A stretch of DNA of 27,390 nt, from IMG/VR virus record IMGVR_UViG_3300013133_000053, positions 1 to 27,390 of that record; one strand, written 5' to 3'. Shown in pieces: positions 1 through 6,161 of this stretch (the first letter of the stretch is position 1; each line of letters starts with the position of its first letter). The notes beneath the pieces were generated by a model that was given only the letters and a program-made list of their open reading frames with translations, was not told the origin of the DNA and did no database searches. This DNA is from a virus. The position numbers and the translations under genes were made by a program.

Positions 1-2
1 AT

Positions 3-545
3 ACACCCAACGAACTTTTAAAAGTATTAAGTATAGATTCTGAGTATGAGGTTAGGGCATCAGTAGCTAGTAATACTAATACCCCCATTGAAGTTTTAAA
101 AGTATTGAGTACAGATGCTGAGACTTGGGTTAGAGATGTAGTAGCTAGTAATCCTAATTTACCTATTGAAGTTTTAACAAAAAATCACGATAAATTACAA
201 GTAAAAAATAGCAATTTTAAAAAATTAATAGTTACTCATCCTTATAATTATTTAGATATAGGAGATACAAGTTATAAGGCAGTATATGAACAACAAGCAA
301 ACCAACTGTGGAGTGTTTCGGTATCCCAATCTAGCCCATTCATTGTTTTTTTAAGTACTTTATGTCCACAACACATCCTTAACCCCTCCCAAAATGCTAA
401 AAACTTAGAGTTGTTGAATACCCTAGTAGAACAAGCTAAAAAATACTGCCCAAGTATTAAAGATAAAGAAGATTTTATAGCAATTTATAAAACTTTTAAA
501 GAAACTTTTGAAAACTTAAAGACTGTTTCTTTTAATAAGCTATAA
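3..545 (+). CDS. LRV/HEAT-like repeat protein, 5' end outside window
   Basis: The frame is open from the left edge, so the protein starts upstream; the only nearby start-like codon is a TTG at 105 inside a repeat, which I do not accept as the start. Two tandem 26-residue units are visible (nt 3-80 and 81-158), each of the form TPxELLKVLSxD...VRxxVASNxN, followed by a degenerate third (LPIEVLTKNHDKL) and a unique C-terminal region of about 115 residues. The pattern (VRxxVAxNPN then TPxxxLxxL) matches the variant leucine-rich repeat (LRV) type of helical repeat, usually a protein-binding scaffold. No catalytic motif is seen. Related repeats occur in two other genes of the window (8733-8933 and 25833-26297, both minus strand). 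Stop is TAA; the next gene starts 11 nt later. Function unknown; the repeat assignment is fairly secure. Confidence 0.75.
   Translation, partial: TPNELLKVLSIDSEYEVRASVASNTNTPIEVLKVLSTDAETWVRDVVASNPNLPIEVLTKNHDKLQVKNSNFKKLIVTHPYNYLDIGDTSYKAVYEQQANQLWSVSVSQSSPFIVFLSTLCPQHILNPSQNAKNLELLNTLVEQAKKYCPSIKDKEDFIAIYKTFKETFENLKTVSFNKL
65..161. repeat. DNA-level repeat arm (inverted copy at 8748-8844)
   Basis: This 97-nt stretch of the first LRV gene aligns without gaps to the reverse complement of 8748-8844 (inside the 8733-8933 gene), with about 17 mismatches by hand count. There is one perfect 20-nt core (114-133 with 8776-8795). The two copies encode equivalent LRV units on opposite strands. Confidence 0.6.
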
Positions 546-556
546 AGGAATTACAC

Positions 557-718
557 ATGAATACTTTAAAGACAATACAAACTGTACTACTCCAAACAGT
601 TCCGAGTAGCCTTACTTATACTAAAAAAGCCAAACTTAATAAAGGTGGTTCTAGGGTGTTTTTATTAAACTCAGAAACGTTAATAATTATTCACAAAATT
701 ATTGAGGATGTAATATGA
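557..718 (+). CDS. Small 53-aa hypothetical protein
   Basis: ATG at 557 is preceded by an AAGGA Shine-Dalgarno at 7 nt spacing, and the frame ends at TGA 716-718. That stop overlaps the ATG (715) of the next gene as ATGA, a typical translational-coupling junction. The product is a basic N-terminal part (several Lys, Gly-Gly-Ser) and a hydrophobic Leu/Ile-rich stretch near residues 34-49 (VFLLNSETLIIIH). No family is recognised. The RBS and the 4-nt overlap on both sides of a short gap are the reasons to call it real; it lies between the LRV gene and a Cys-rich gene, probably in one transcript. Confidence 0.6.
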   Translation: MNTLKTIQTVLLQTVPSSLTYTKKAKLNKGGSRVFLLNSETLIIIHKIIEDVI

Positions 719-921
719 TTAATATCTGTTGTGAAAAATGTAAAACAGTTTTGATACAATTGACTTTGGGCAAGGTTAGAAAAAACTTAAAGTGTTATTG
801 TGCATCCTGCACAAATAATATACAAAACGAACTGAATCAGTTAAAAACTAAGGGGGATAATAACTATTTATATCCCGATTTTTTGAAAGACATTTTTGAT
901 GGAAAAATTAACCCAAAGTAG
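715..921 (+). CDS. Small Cys-rich, Zn-ribbon-like protein (68 aa)
   Basis: The ATG overlaps the preceding stop (ATGA) and has GAGG upstream. The protein carries a CCEKC cluster at residues 5-9 and a CYCASC cluster at about 27-32, i.e. two CxxC knuckles about 20 residues apart, the spacing expected for a zinc ribbon. The C-terminal half is charged and without motifs. Stop is TAG at 919-921, one base before the end of the convergent amidase gene, so there is no room for a terminator between them. Possible roles are nucleic-acid binding or protein contact; no family can be named. Confidence 0.65.
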   Translation: MINICCEKCKTVLIQLTLGKVRKNLKCYCASCTNNIQNELNQLKTKGDNNYLYPDFLKDIFDGKINPK

Positions 922-922
922 A

Positions 923-1498
923 TTAAATTATTGAAGCTAATGCTTTCGCTATACTTTTGGCGCTAATTTCCCAATCTTTTAAGTTTTCTAATTCACATAG
1001 AAAATAAGGTTCTAGAATTAGAGCTCTACAATTAGTTTTTTGTAAAAAGTATAACATAATTTCATCTCCCGGAATATCCCCAGCAAAATCCACCTTGTTG
1101 GGGGAGTCTCCTCTAACCCAACCCTCCTTAACCCCACGATTTTTGATGAGTGTGGGAAGCATATTCTGAAGAAATGCAGTATGATAAGCTATAGCTAATT
1201 CTTTTCCTATAATAGAACTAGGACAATAAAGAGTTTCACAGCCAGACACATAAGTAGTCCCCGCACTATTAAAATGAAGTTCTACTGCTATGTCATTAAC
1301 TTTATACAAAGAGTTAATTCTAGATACTTTTTTATTTAATTTTCCGGTAGGGAGAATAGTAACGCTATTTATACCCAACTCCGTGACTAAGTAGGAGTGA
1401 ATAAAATTTATCCATTTAGTAGTTTCAGTAAACTCTACTAAATTTTTCCAAGTTGCTCCAGTCGCTTCTGGGTAGTGTCCAGCAGATAGTATAAGCAT
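923..1498 (-). CDS. N-acetylmuramoyl-L-alanine amidase (Amidase_3), probable endolysin
   Basis: Zinc amidase that would cut the MurNAc-L-Ala bond of peptidoglycan. The 191-residue protein is a bare catalytic domain: SAGHYP near the N-terminus (His8), an early Glu (Glu22), VELHFNSA (His75) and LILEPYF (Glu163) match the His/Glu/His zinc set and the catalytic Glu of Amidase_3 enzymes. There is no signal peptide or cell-wall binding domain, so export would need a holin; a holin-like gene lies at 10072-10293. It is the last gene of a four-gene minus-strand operon: its ATG shares one base with the TAA of the preceding gene. It could instead act in virion entry, but the single-domain form and the small-gene context favour lysis. 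Confidence 0.88.
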   Translation of the reverse strand: MLILSAGHYPEATGATWKNLVEFTETTKWINFIHSYLVTELGINSVTILPTGKLNKKVSRINSLYKVNDIAVELHFNSAGTTYVSGCETLYCPSSIIGKELAIAYHTAFLQNMLPTLIKNRGVKEGWVRGDSPNKVDFAGDIPGDEIMLYFLQKTNCRALILEPYFLCELENLKDWEISAKSIAKALASII

Positions 1499-1662
1499 TA
1501 TATAAGATTTCCTAGTTCGTTTTTAATATCTTTTTTCCAAACGCTCTTTTGAGAACATCGGGAAGCCTTTTCACCGTCTTTAAAGGTGTGGACTCCACAC
1601 CCACTCTTATTTTGTGAGTATTTAGAGACAAAATTATTAATTTTAGGTGTTCTAGATTTCAT
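1498..1662 (-). CDS. Small basic hypothetical protein (54 aa)
   Basis: I place the start at ATG 1662 (MKSRTPKINN...) because an AAGGA and a GAG lie just upstream and this start overlaps the previous gene by only 11 nt. A longer version from 1725 would overlap the HTH gene by 74 nt. The protein is very basic and Lys/Ser/Asn-rich, with two Cys (CGVHTF and SRCSQKS) and no recognisable domain. It overlaps the amidase start by one base (TAATG), so it is translated from the same operon. Function unknown; a nucleic-acid contact is possible from charge alone. Confidence 0.6.
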   Translation of the reverse strand: MKSRTPKINNFVSKYSQNKSGCGVHTFKDGEKASRCSQKSVWKKDIKNELGNLI

Positions 1663-2011
1663 TTCTCTTTTTCCTTTCTTCCTTGGTACGCATATACCAA
1701 GACGTTTTTCTTTTATGAGTACCAATTTTAATAAAATACCTCCACTCTTTTTTATAAGTCAAAGTACCCTCTTTCATATATCTAGAAATATGGTTATATA
1801 AAGTCCTCTCTGTCATTCCTAGGATTTTAGCGGCCCTGCGTTTATTCCCCGAAGTGTGATCCATGACGGCACAAATATGAATCCTTACTACGTCTTTCAA
1901 GCTTAAGAATTTTTGTTTCTCTACAACTATTTTTCTGGGGTGAGCAATGTAGTAGGATAAACTTTCTTCTTCGGGAGCCATAAAACTCCGTAAACTATTT
2001 TTCTTTTTCAT
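1652..2011 (-). CDS. Fis-type helix-turn-helix DNA-binding protein (119 aa)
   Basis: The central part (residues about 40-80) reads GNKRRAAKILGMTERTLYNH followed by ISRYMKEG. This is the Fis/NtrC C-terminal helix-turn-helix pattern (GN..RAAK.LG...RTLY..), where the second helix carries the DNA-reading residues. There is no receiver or AAA+ sigma54-activation domain, so it is a stand-alone Fis-like regulator or architectural protein. The C-terminal tail (residues 90-119) is strongly basic. It is the second gene of the operon that ends with the amidase and overlaps the gene before it by 17 nt. A role in controlling this operon or the divergent promoter about 370 nt upstream is plausible but inferred. 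Confidence 0.75.
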   Translation of the reverse strand: MKKKNSLRSFMAPEEESLSYYIAHPRKIVVEKQKFLSLKDVVRIHICAVMDHTSGNKRRAAKILGMTERTLYNHISRYMKEGTLTYKKEWRYFIKIGTHKRKTSWYMRTKEERKKRNEI

Positions 2012-2351
2012 ATACTACCTGTACCATTTTAGTAAAAGCTTCTTTATCGAAGGTAATTTTAGCTTTAAGTTGTGGGATGAAACTCTTTAACCCACTTAAC
2101 ACCCAATATTCAAAATTTTCTTTCTGAGATTTTTTATTTATGATCCACCAAGGTGGCTGAAAATCTATATAAATTAATACTTTATTATTAATTTCATCTA
2201 ATAAAAAATCTACGTCCAGAACGGATTTGTGCCAAGGGTTATATAGTTTTATGTTATCATAAATTATATTAATCATTGGCTTAGTAGCCAATAAGTTATT
2301 GGTAGACATCCAAGAAAACGCTTCTTGTACCAATTTTCCTTTTTCCAACAT
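1995..2351 (-). CDS. Hypothetical protein, first gene of the amidase operon (118 aa)
   Basis: ATG 2351 follows a GAGGG Shine-Dalgarno and a leader of only about 20 nt from the predicted start site. The protein has a mixed alpha/beta look: helical N-terminus, then alternating hydrophobic strands (VDFLLDEINNKVLIYIDF), a PPWW motif near residue 76 and an amphipathic C-terminal helix. The strand pair with Asp/Glu and the following lone Lys is faintly reminiscent of a small nuclease fold, but I cannot identify a catalytic set and do not claim one. It overlaps the HTH gene by 17 nt. Confidence 0.65.
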   Translation of the reverse strand: MLEKGKLVQEAFSWMSTNNLLATKPMINIIYDNIKLYNPWHKSVLDVDFLLDEINNKVLIYIDFQPPWWIINKKSQKENFEYWVLSGLKSFIPQLKAKITFDKEAFTKMVQVVYEKEK

Positions 2352-2376
2352 AAGAAAAACCCTCTTACTTTTACAT

Positions 2377-2404
2377 ATTATAACACAAAAAGTAGTTGCA
2401 ACAA
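2377..2404 (-). promoter_or_regulatory. Sigma70-like promoter for the amidase operon
   Basis: On the minus strand TTGTTG (2404-2399) is followed by a 16-nt spacer and TATAAT (2382-2377), a perfect -10 hexamer. It would start RNA near 2370, about 20 nt before the first ATG of the 923-2351 operon. Its -35 shares bases with the -35 of the divergent promoter on the + strand, so the two cannot be occupied together. Confidence 0.6.
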
Positions 2405-2423
2405 ATTAAAATGTAGGTATACT
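2396..2423 (+). promoter_or_regulatory. Sigma70-like promoter for the 2458 gene
   Basis: TTGCAA (2396-2401), 16-nt spacer, TATACT (2418-2423). RNA would begin near 2430 and the gene start is at 2458 with a strong AAGGAG. The -10 overlaps the left arm of the inverted repeat at 2419-2459, which could be an operator. Confidence 0.55.
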
Positions 2424-2459
2424 GTACTTGGGTTAACTAACTATTAAGGAGTACAGTAT
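2419..2459. promoter_or_regulatory. Operator-like inverted repeat over -10 and start codon
   Basis: ATACTGTACT (2419-2428) and AGTACAGTAT (2450-2459) are exact 10-bp inverted repeats separated by 21 nt. The left arm covers most of the -10 and the right arm covers the end of the Shine-Dalgarno and the first bases of the ATG. Because most of the left arm lies upstream of the predicted transcription start, a DNA operator is more likely than an RNA hairpin. If transcription started further upstream, a hairpin hiding the start codon would form. Confidence 0.45.
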
Positions 2460-2907
2460 GTATCTTTCAGATTTACACACAACCCTCAAACAAGTGTTAG
2501 AAACACACTATAATCAAGATGTTACTAATCTGTTAATTAAAGAAAAAAATCATATTTTAGACTGGAAAGCTTTTGAGGTTTCTGGGACAATAAGTAACAA
2601 CCACAAACCCCTCTCTGTGGGTTATTATATTTCCTTTTGGCAAACAGATAAAAATGGATTGTCTGTAAATTTGGATCAACTCCAACCCCTCAAAAATCAA
2701 TTAAAGGCTTTGAGAGTGGGGAACAAATTGCTTTTATCAGATAAGTCTGTAATACAGATAAATAATCTCAAAATAAGTTATGAATTAAATCAAAAACCAA
2801 TGTGTGAAATTTGGTTTGGAGATGTTGATGGGTATTGGGCTGTTTTAGATTTAGAAACAGGAGTTATACAAGGTAGTACTTTAACAGTCGTGGAAGTTAT
2901 TAATTGA
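2458..2907 (+). CDS. Hypothetical protein (149 aa)
   Basis: ATG 2458 with an optimal Shine-Dalgarno (AAGGAG, 6 nt spacing). The protein is soluble in character: an N-terminal helix, then repeated short beta strands with aromatic residues (GYYISFWQTDK, CEIWFGDVDGYWAVLDL), suggesting a small beta-rich fold. No known motif is visible. It ends at TGA 2905-2907 and is followed 20 nt later by another small gene, with which it likely forms a two-gene + strand transcript leading towards the hairpin at 3155-3217. Function unknown. Confidence 0.65.
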   Translation: MYLSDLHTTLKQVLETHYNQDVTNLLIKEKNHILDWKAFEVSGTISNNHKPLSVGYYISFWQTDKNGLSVNLDQLQPLKNQLKALRVGNKLLLSDKSVIQINNLKISYELNQKPMCEIWFGDVDGYWAVLDLETGVIQGSTLTVVEVIN

Positions 2908-2927
2908 AGATGGGGGCTTGAAAACAA

Positions 2928-3146
2928 ATGATGGCATTAGATATAAATGATTGTAAAGCTGCGTTGATGAGAGAGGTTTCTATTGAGGGCCTATTAAAAG
3001 ATTATGAAAATCTAAAAACTATTTCTTTTCACGTTTGGGACCAAGAATATATAGTTAGAGTTGATAATGTACAAAATAGTTCTAGTGTTGTAAAAATTAG
3101 AACTAAAGATGTAAAAGAGGCTTTGGGGGTTTATAATCTACTCTAA
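2928..3146 (+). CDS. Small hypothetical protein (72 aa)
   Basis: Two consecutive ATG codons (2928 and 2931); a purine/G-rich stretch (GATGGGGGC) lies about 11-13 nt upstream and could serve as a weak RBS. The product has an N-terminal helix (INDCKAALMREVSIEGLLKDY) and a beta-hairpin-like middle (TISFHVWDQEYIVRVDN) ending in KVxxVKEALG-like residues. No family is recognised. It is the last gene before a convergent junction with the resolvase gene. Confidence 0.55.
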   Translation: MMALDINDCKAALMREVSIEGLLKDYENLKTISFHVWDQEYIVRVDNVQNSSSVVKIRTKDVKEALGVYNLL

Positions 3147-3154
3147 AGTAAAAA

Positions 3155-3217
3155 TGGTGCTGGGGCTAAAAAAAAGGGGGTTTTTGGTTATTTAGTTGTT
3201 TTTTGGTCCCAGTACTA
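3155..3217. terminator. Long imperfect hairpin between convergent genes
   Basis: GTGCTGGGGCTAAAAAA (3157-3173) can pair with TTTTTTGGTCCCAGTAC (3199-3215), 17 pairs including three G-T wobbles, with a 25-nt loop. A further wobble and a T-A pair extend it outwards. It sits between the stop codons of convergent genes (3146 and 3236). There is no clean U-tract after the stem on either strand, so it is a terminator candidate by position and structure rather than a textbook one. Confidence 0.4.
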
Positions 3218-3235
3218 AATAACGAATGGATGAGG

Positions 3236-3829
3236 TTAATAATACTTCTCTAACCAAGCGTAGCCAACCCCTATAGCATCCACTTCATCCGAATGTTTAC
3301 TGTGTTTGGTAACATCAAAAGTAGTATTAAACCTTTTATTTACTAACCGTTCAGCTAAGTGTTTTTTAGTAATTATTATAAACTTTTTTTTGTTAGAAAG
3401 TTTTTTATTACTCTTTTTGTGGACCTTATTAAGTTGTTTATCTTGCTCAGATAAACGTAAATTAAAAAAGGTTCTCCAACCACTGGCTCCATCACTATCA
3501 AAAAATACTACTTTTTCTAACCATTCCGAAGATAAGTTTTTTAATAATATCCAATGGTATCCGTCTAAAACCTTACCGCTCATTCTAGACTTATGTCGGT
3601 TAACTTCTTCAATAACTATGATTTCTAAAGTATTATTGTATTCTTGTAATACTGTTAGTATCTTTTCACTTAAGTCTTGGAGTTTGGATAGGGTGCCGAT
3701 AGGATAAATACTTTTTATTTTACTGGTTATAACCCCACTTTTAATTAGTGTTTTATCTGGTATATTGAATACTGCAAAGCCGGTACAAGTTGTAGATAAG
3801 TCTAATGAGATTAAATGCCTAGATGTCAT
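3236..3829 (-). CDS. RuvC-like Holliday-junction resolvase
   Basis: RNase H-fold endonuclease expected to cut branched DNA made during recombination and replication. Key features of the 197-residue protein are SLDLSTTCTGFAVF (Asp10, first catalytic acid in strand 1), IVIEEVNRHKSR (Glu74/Glu75) and DEVDAIGVGYAWLE at the C-terminus (Asp181/Asp184), which is the RuvC/phage resolvase pattern. A lysine-rich stretch (residues 136-156) probably contacts DNA. Its ATG overlaps the previous gene's stop by 11 nt. It closes a recombination operon (UvsY-like, UvsX, SbcD, SbcC, Zn-ribbon protein). The family is clear; junction specificity is inferred. Confidence 0.85.
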   Translation of the reverse strand: MTSRHLISLDLSTTCTGFAVFNIPDKTLIKSGVITSKIKSIYPIGTLSKLQDLSEKILTVLQEYNNTLEIIVIEEVNRHKSRMSGKVLDGYHWILLKNLSSEWLEKVVFFDSDGASGWRTFFNLRLSEQDKQLNKVHKKSNKKLSNKKKFIIITKKHLAERLVNKRFNTTFDVTKHSKHSDEVDAIGVGYAWLEKYY

Positions 3830-4145
3830 CTAGTTTAATCCGTCTCTCCCCTCTTTTGTTTAAAAGGGTTTTTTTAATAATTCCGTTAGTACGATTTATT
3901 TGAATGAGCTCATCTCCAATAATATCCCTAGCATGATTCCGAGCCCTAGCTGTAATTATTTTTTGAAAATCTTTAGTTATTTTTTTATTAGTAGCTGGGT
4001 TAATGGTTTCTAAAAATAAAGCATTGGGAACGCCCAACACAACTTCCATCCTGGTATTGTGAGTGGGGCATACCACCTCTTTTTTAAAAGTTTCCTTAGT
4101 GTGTGTACAGCCTAGTTGGGTACATTTGAATTTATTTAAAGGCAA
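3819..4145 (-). CDS. Small Zn-ribbon protein between SbcC-like and RuvC-like genes
   Basis: The frame is open from 4193, but an ATG start there would overlap the SbcC gene by 58 nt. I prefer the TTG at 4145 (or the adjacent ATT at 4148), preceded by GGAG, which reduces the overlap to 10 nt; this gives about 108 residues. From that start the N-terminus reads LPLNKFKCTQLGC and later CPTH, a C-x4-C...C-x2-H set typical of a zinc finger/ribbon. The C-terminal half is basic and helical (ARARNHARDIIGDE) and looks nucleic-acid binding. Its place in the recombination operon suggests a role with the nuclease or resolvase. No family is recognised. Confidence 0.65.
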   Translation of the reverse strand: MPLNKFKCTQLGCTHTKETFKKEVVCPTHNTRMEVVLGVPNALFLETINPATNKKITKDFQKIITARARNHARDIIGDELIQINRTNGIIKKTLLNKRGERRIKLDDI

Positions 4146-6136
4146 AATTGAGTTACTCCATCTCGAAGTTCTACATGAGTAATTTGAGTACAAATAGCTT
4201 TAACAACTGAATTGTGCTCTATCATTAACGTTGGGTCAGTTCTACGGTTCAAAAGGGTGATAACTCTTTCCATTGAAGCCTCACTGAGGTCTTTAAACGC
4301 TTCATCTAAAAACAAGCAGGTAAAGGGGGTTCCACACCGTTCTTTAGTTATTTCCCCCAAAGCTAAATCAGTAGCTAAACATAATCGTTTAAATTGGCCC
4401 CCAGAGCACAAACCCAAAGGTCGGGGGGTCCCATTTATTATAACATCAGTTTCTATTTTGAAGTCTACGTTAGAGAAGGTTAAAGAAACAGGCATACCAA
4501 ATAATTCATTTAGGAACTTCTCTACTTTTTGATTTAAGAGATTCAAAGAATTTGTGAATACCCACGATTTTACATCCCGAAAAGCATCTTTTAGGGTTTC
4601 TAGCTTAGCTAGATTAAGGTGTATATCACTTAACTTAAAATCTGAAGCATGTATACTTTCTTGAAGATTGGTAGCTTCAACACTTTTATTATCTAACATT
4701 TGGGTTAATTCTTTAGTGTTGGGGGGGTTATTCACTTCATTAGTAATATCCACATTGAGTTTAGATACCACTTCCCATTTGTGTGTTATACTTAACTCAT
4801 TCTTTTCTAAATCCCCAAGGATAGTTCTGTGTTTGTCTTGATATTCTTTATACAGCTTTTCTTTTTCAGAAAACCCCTTAAGAGCCAAATTTATAGCCTT
4901 TAATTTTTCCTTCAAGGATTCCACAATTGGTGGTTTTTCTGGTGGGTTATTTTCCAAATCTACTAACCTAACTTGTAAGTTATCGTGGTCCTCTAATAAT
5001 TTAATCTTTTTTGCTTCAGTTTTGGAGTGAGAAGAAAGAATCTTTTCTAATTGTTTGTTTTTATTAGATAAAAGGGATTCTTTCCCTCCCTCCCAGGGCT
5101 TTTCACATGTGGGGCATAAAGGGTCTTTTTCTTTTTGAATCTGTTTTATGGATTCTTTAATTTCTTTGATTTCAAGTTGTTGTTCTGATATGAGATCCCC
5201 TAACTCTTTTATGCTGTTTGTAGAGTTTTCGAGTAATTGTTGAGTTCCTACTAAATCTTTAGAGTGTTTATCAAAGGCATTTTGGATCTTGTCTACAGCC
5301 TCTAGTTTGCTAGTTATGTCATATTTAACTTTGAGGATCTTAGACTCATCATCTTTATTGGGGGGCTCAATTTTACCCGCTCCATCTAAATGTGCTAAAA
5401 GACCAATTAAAGTAATTTTTTTAGAATTTAAAACCTCTAACTCTTGTTGGGCTGTTACTATTAATTCTTTTTTCTGAACCAAGTTTTTTTGATGAGTATC
5501 TTGTAATTGTTTTATATTAGAAGATAAAATCTTAATGGCTTCTTTAACTCCCTGTAGTTTAGCCTCACTCAAGGATCTCTCTGTAGATACGTCTTGAACT
5601 TGAGTTTTACAAGATTTGATACGATCTTTAACTTCTTCCCTAGCTTCATCGTAAATTTTTAAATTCTGGATTTCAGAAAGAATTTTAGACTTAGCTTCTT
5701 GATTAGAAGATAAAAACTTTTGTGGATAGTTTTGTGGGAAATATAAAGTTTGACAAAATGTGTCAAAACTCAAACCCACCGCCTTTTCGACTAATGATTG
5801 TGTTTCTTTTAAATCCTTACCCCTAATCTCCATCCCATCCTTAATTAACACAAGATCGTTAGGGTTTCTAGTTCTGGTTATTGTAATCCCACCAAACTCT
5901 ACGCTTACGGAACACGTTTTTTTACCAAAATGTATAACTTCATCAATTTTGGTATCTTTTGGGAGTTTCCCAAAAATACACCAACTAGGGGCGTTTAAAA
6001 TTGCACTTTTCCCGGAACCCTCTCCAGTCATATCATCATAATTAAAACCTGTTATTAAAGTAACTCCAGGCCCTAATTCAAACTCCAAAGTTTCCCAACT
6101 AAGAAAGTTTTTAGCTTTAATTTTTAAAGCTGTCAT
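4136..6136 (-). CDS. SbcC/Rad50-like recombination ATPase (T4 gp46-like)
   Basis: ATPase subunit of the two-gene nuclease complex that resects DNA ends. In 666 residues the order is: Walker A with GEGSGKS (38-44), Q-loop region (FPQNYPQ, 133-139), a long coiled coil (about 160-335), a CPTC zinc hook (Cys341, Cys344), the returning coiled coil (about 350-520), then the ABC signature LCSGGQFKR (576-584), Walker B FTCLFLDE (605-612) and His641 (IEHN). The arms are short compared with bacterial SbcC (about 1000 residues), as in phage gp46. The partner SbcD-like gene lies 25 nt upstream. The stop is TAA, overlapped by the Zn-ribbon gene. Confidence 0.92.
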   Translation of the reverse strand: MTALKIKAKNFLSWETLEFELGPGVTLITGFNYDDMTGEGSGKSAILNAPSWCIFGKLPKDTKIDEVIHFGKKTCSVSVEFGGITITRTRNPNDLVLIKDGMEIRGKDLKETQSLVEKAVGLSFDTFCQTLYFPQNYPQKFLSSNQEAKSKILSEIQNLKIYDEAREEVKDRIKSCKTQVQDVSTERSLSEAKLQGVKEAIKILSSNIKQLQDTHQKNLVQKKELIVTAQQELEVLNSKKITLIGLLAHLDGAGKIEPPNKDDESKILKVKYDITSKLEAVDKIQNAFDKHSKDLVGTQQLLENSTNSIKELGDLISEQQLEIKEIKESIKQIQKEKDPLCPTCEKPWEGGKESLLSNKNKQLEKILSSHSKTEAKKIKLLEDHDNLQVRLVDLENNPPEKPPIVESLKEKLKAINLALKGFSEKEKLYKEYQDKHRTILGDLEKNELSITHKWEVVSKLNVDITNEVNNPPNTKELTQMLDNKSVEATNLQESIHASDFKLSDIHLNLAKLETLKDAFRDVKSWVFTNSLNLLNQKVEKFLNELFGMPVSLTFSNVDFKIETDVIINGTPRPLGLCSGGQFKRLCLATDLALGEITKERCGTPFTCLFLDEAFKDLSEASMERVITLLNRRTDPTLMIEHNSVVKAICTQITHVELRDGVTQFCL

Positions 6137-6161
6137 AAATAATTCTCATCCCAAGGAGTTA

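Noticed and set aside
1663-1725. Longer start for the 1498-1662 gene at 1725
   Set aside because: It would overlap the HTH gene by 74 nt in another frame, while ATG 1662 has an RBS and only an 11-nt overlap.
3306-3707. Long open frame on the + strand opposite the RuvC gene
   Set aside because: It is antisense to a well-supported gene and shows no RBS or protein-like pattern; the same holds for similar frames opposite SbcC, Pol A, GroEL and NrdA.
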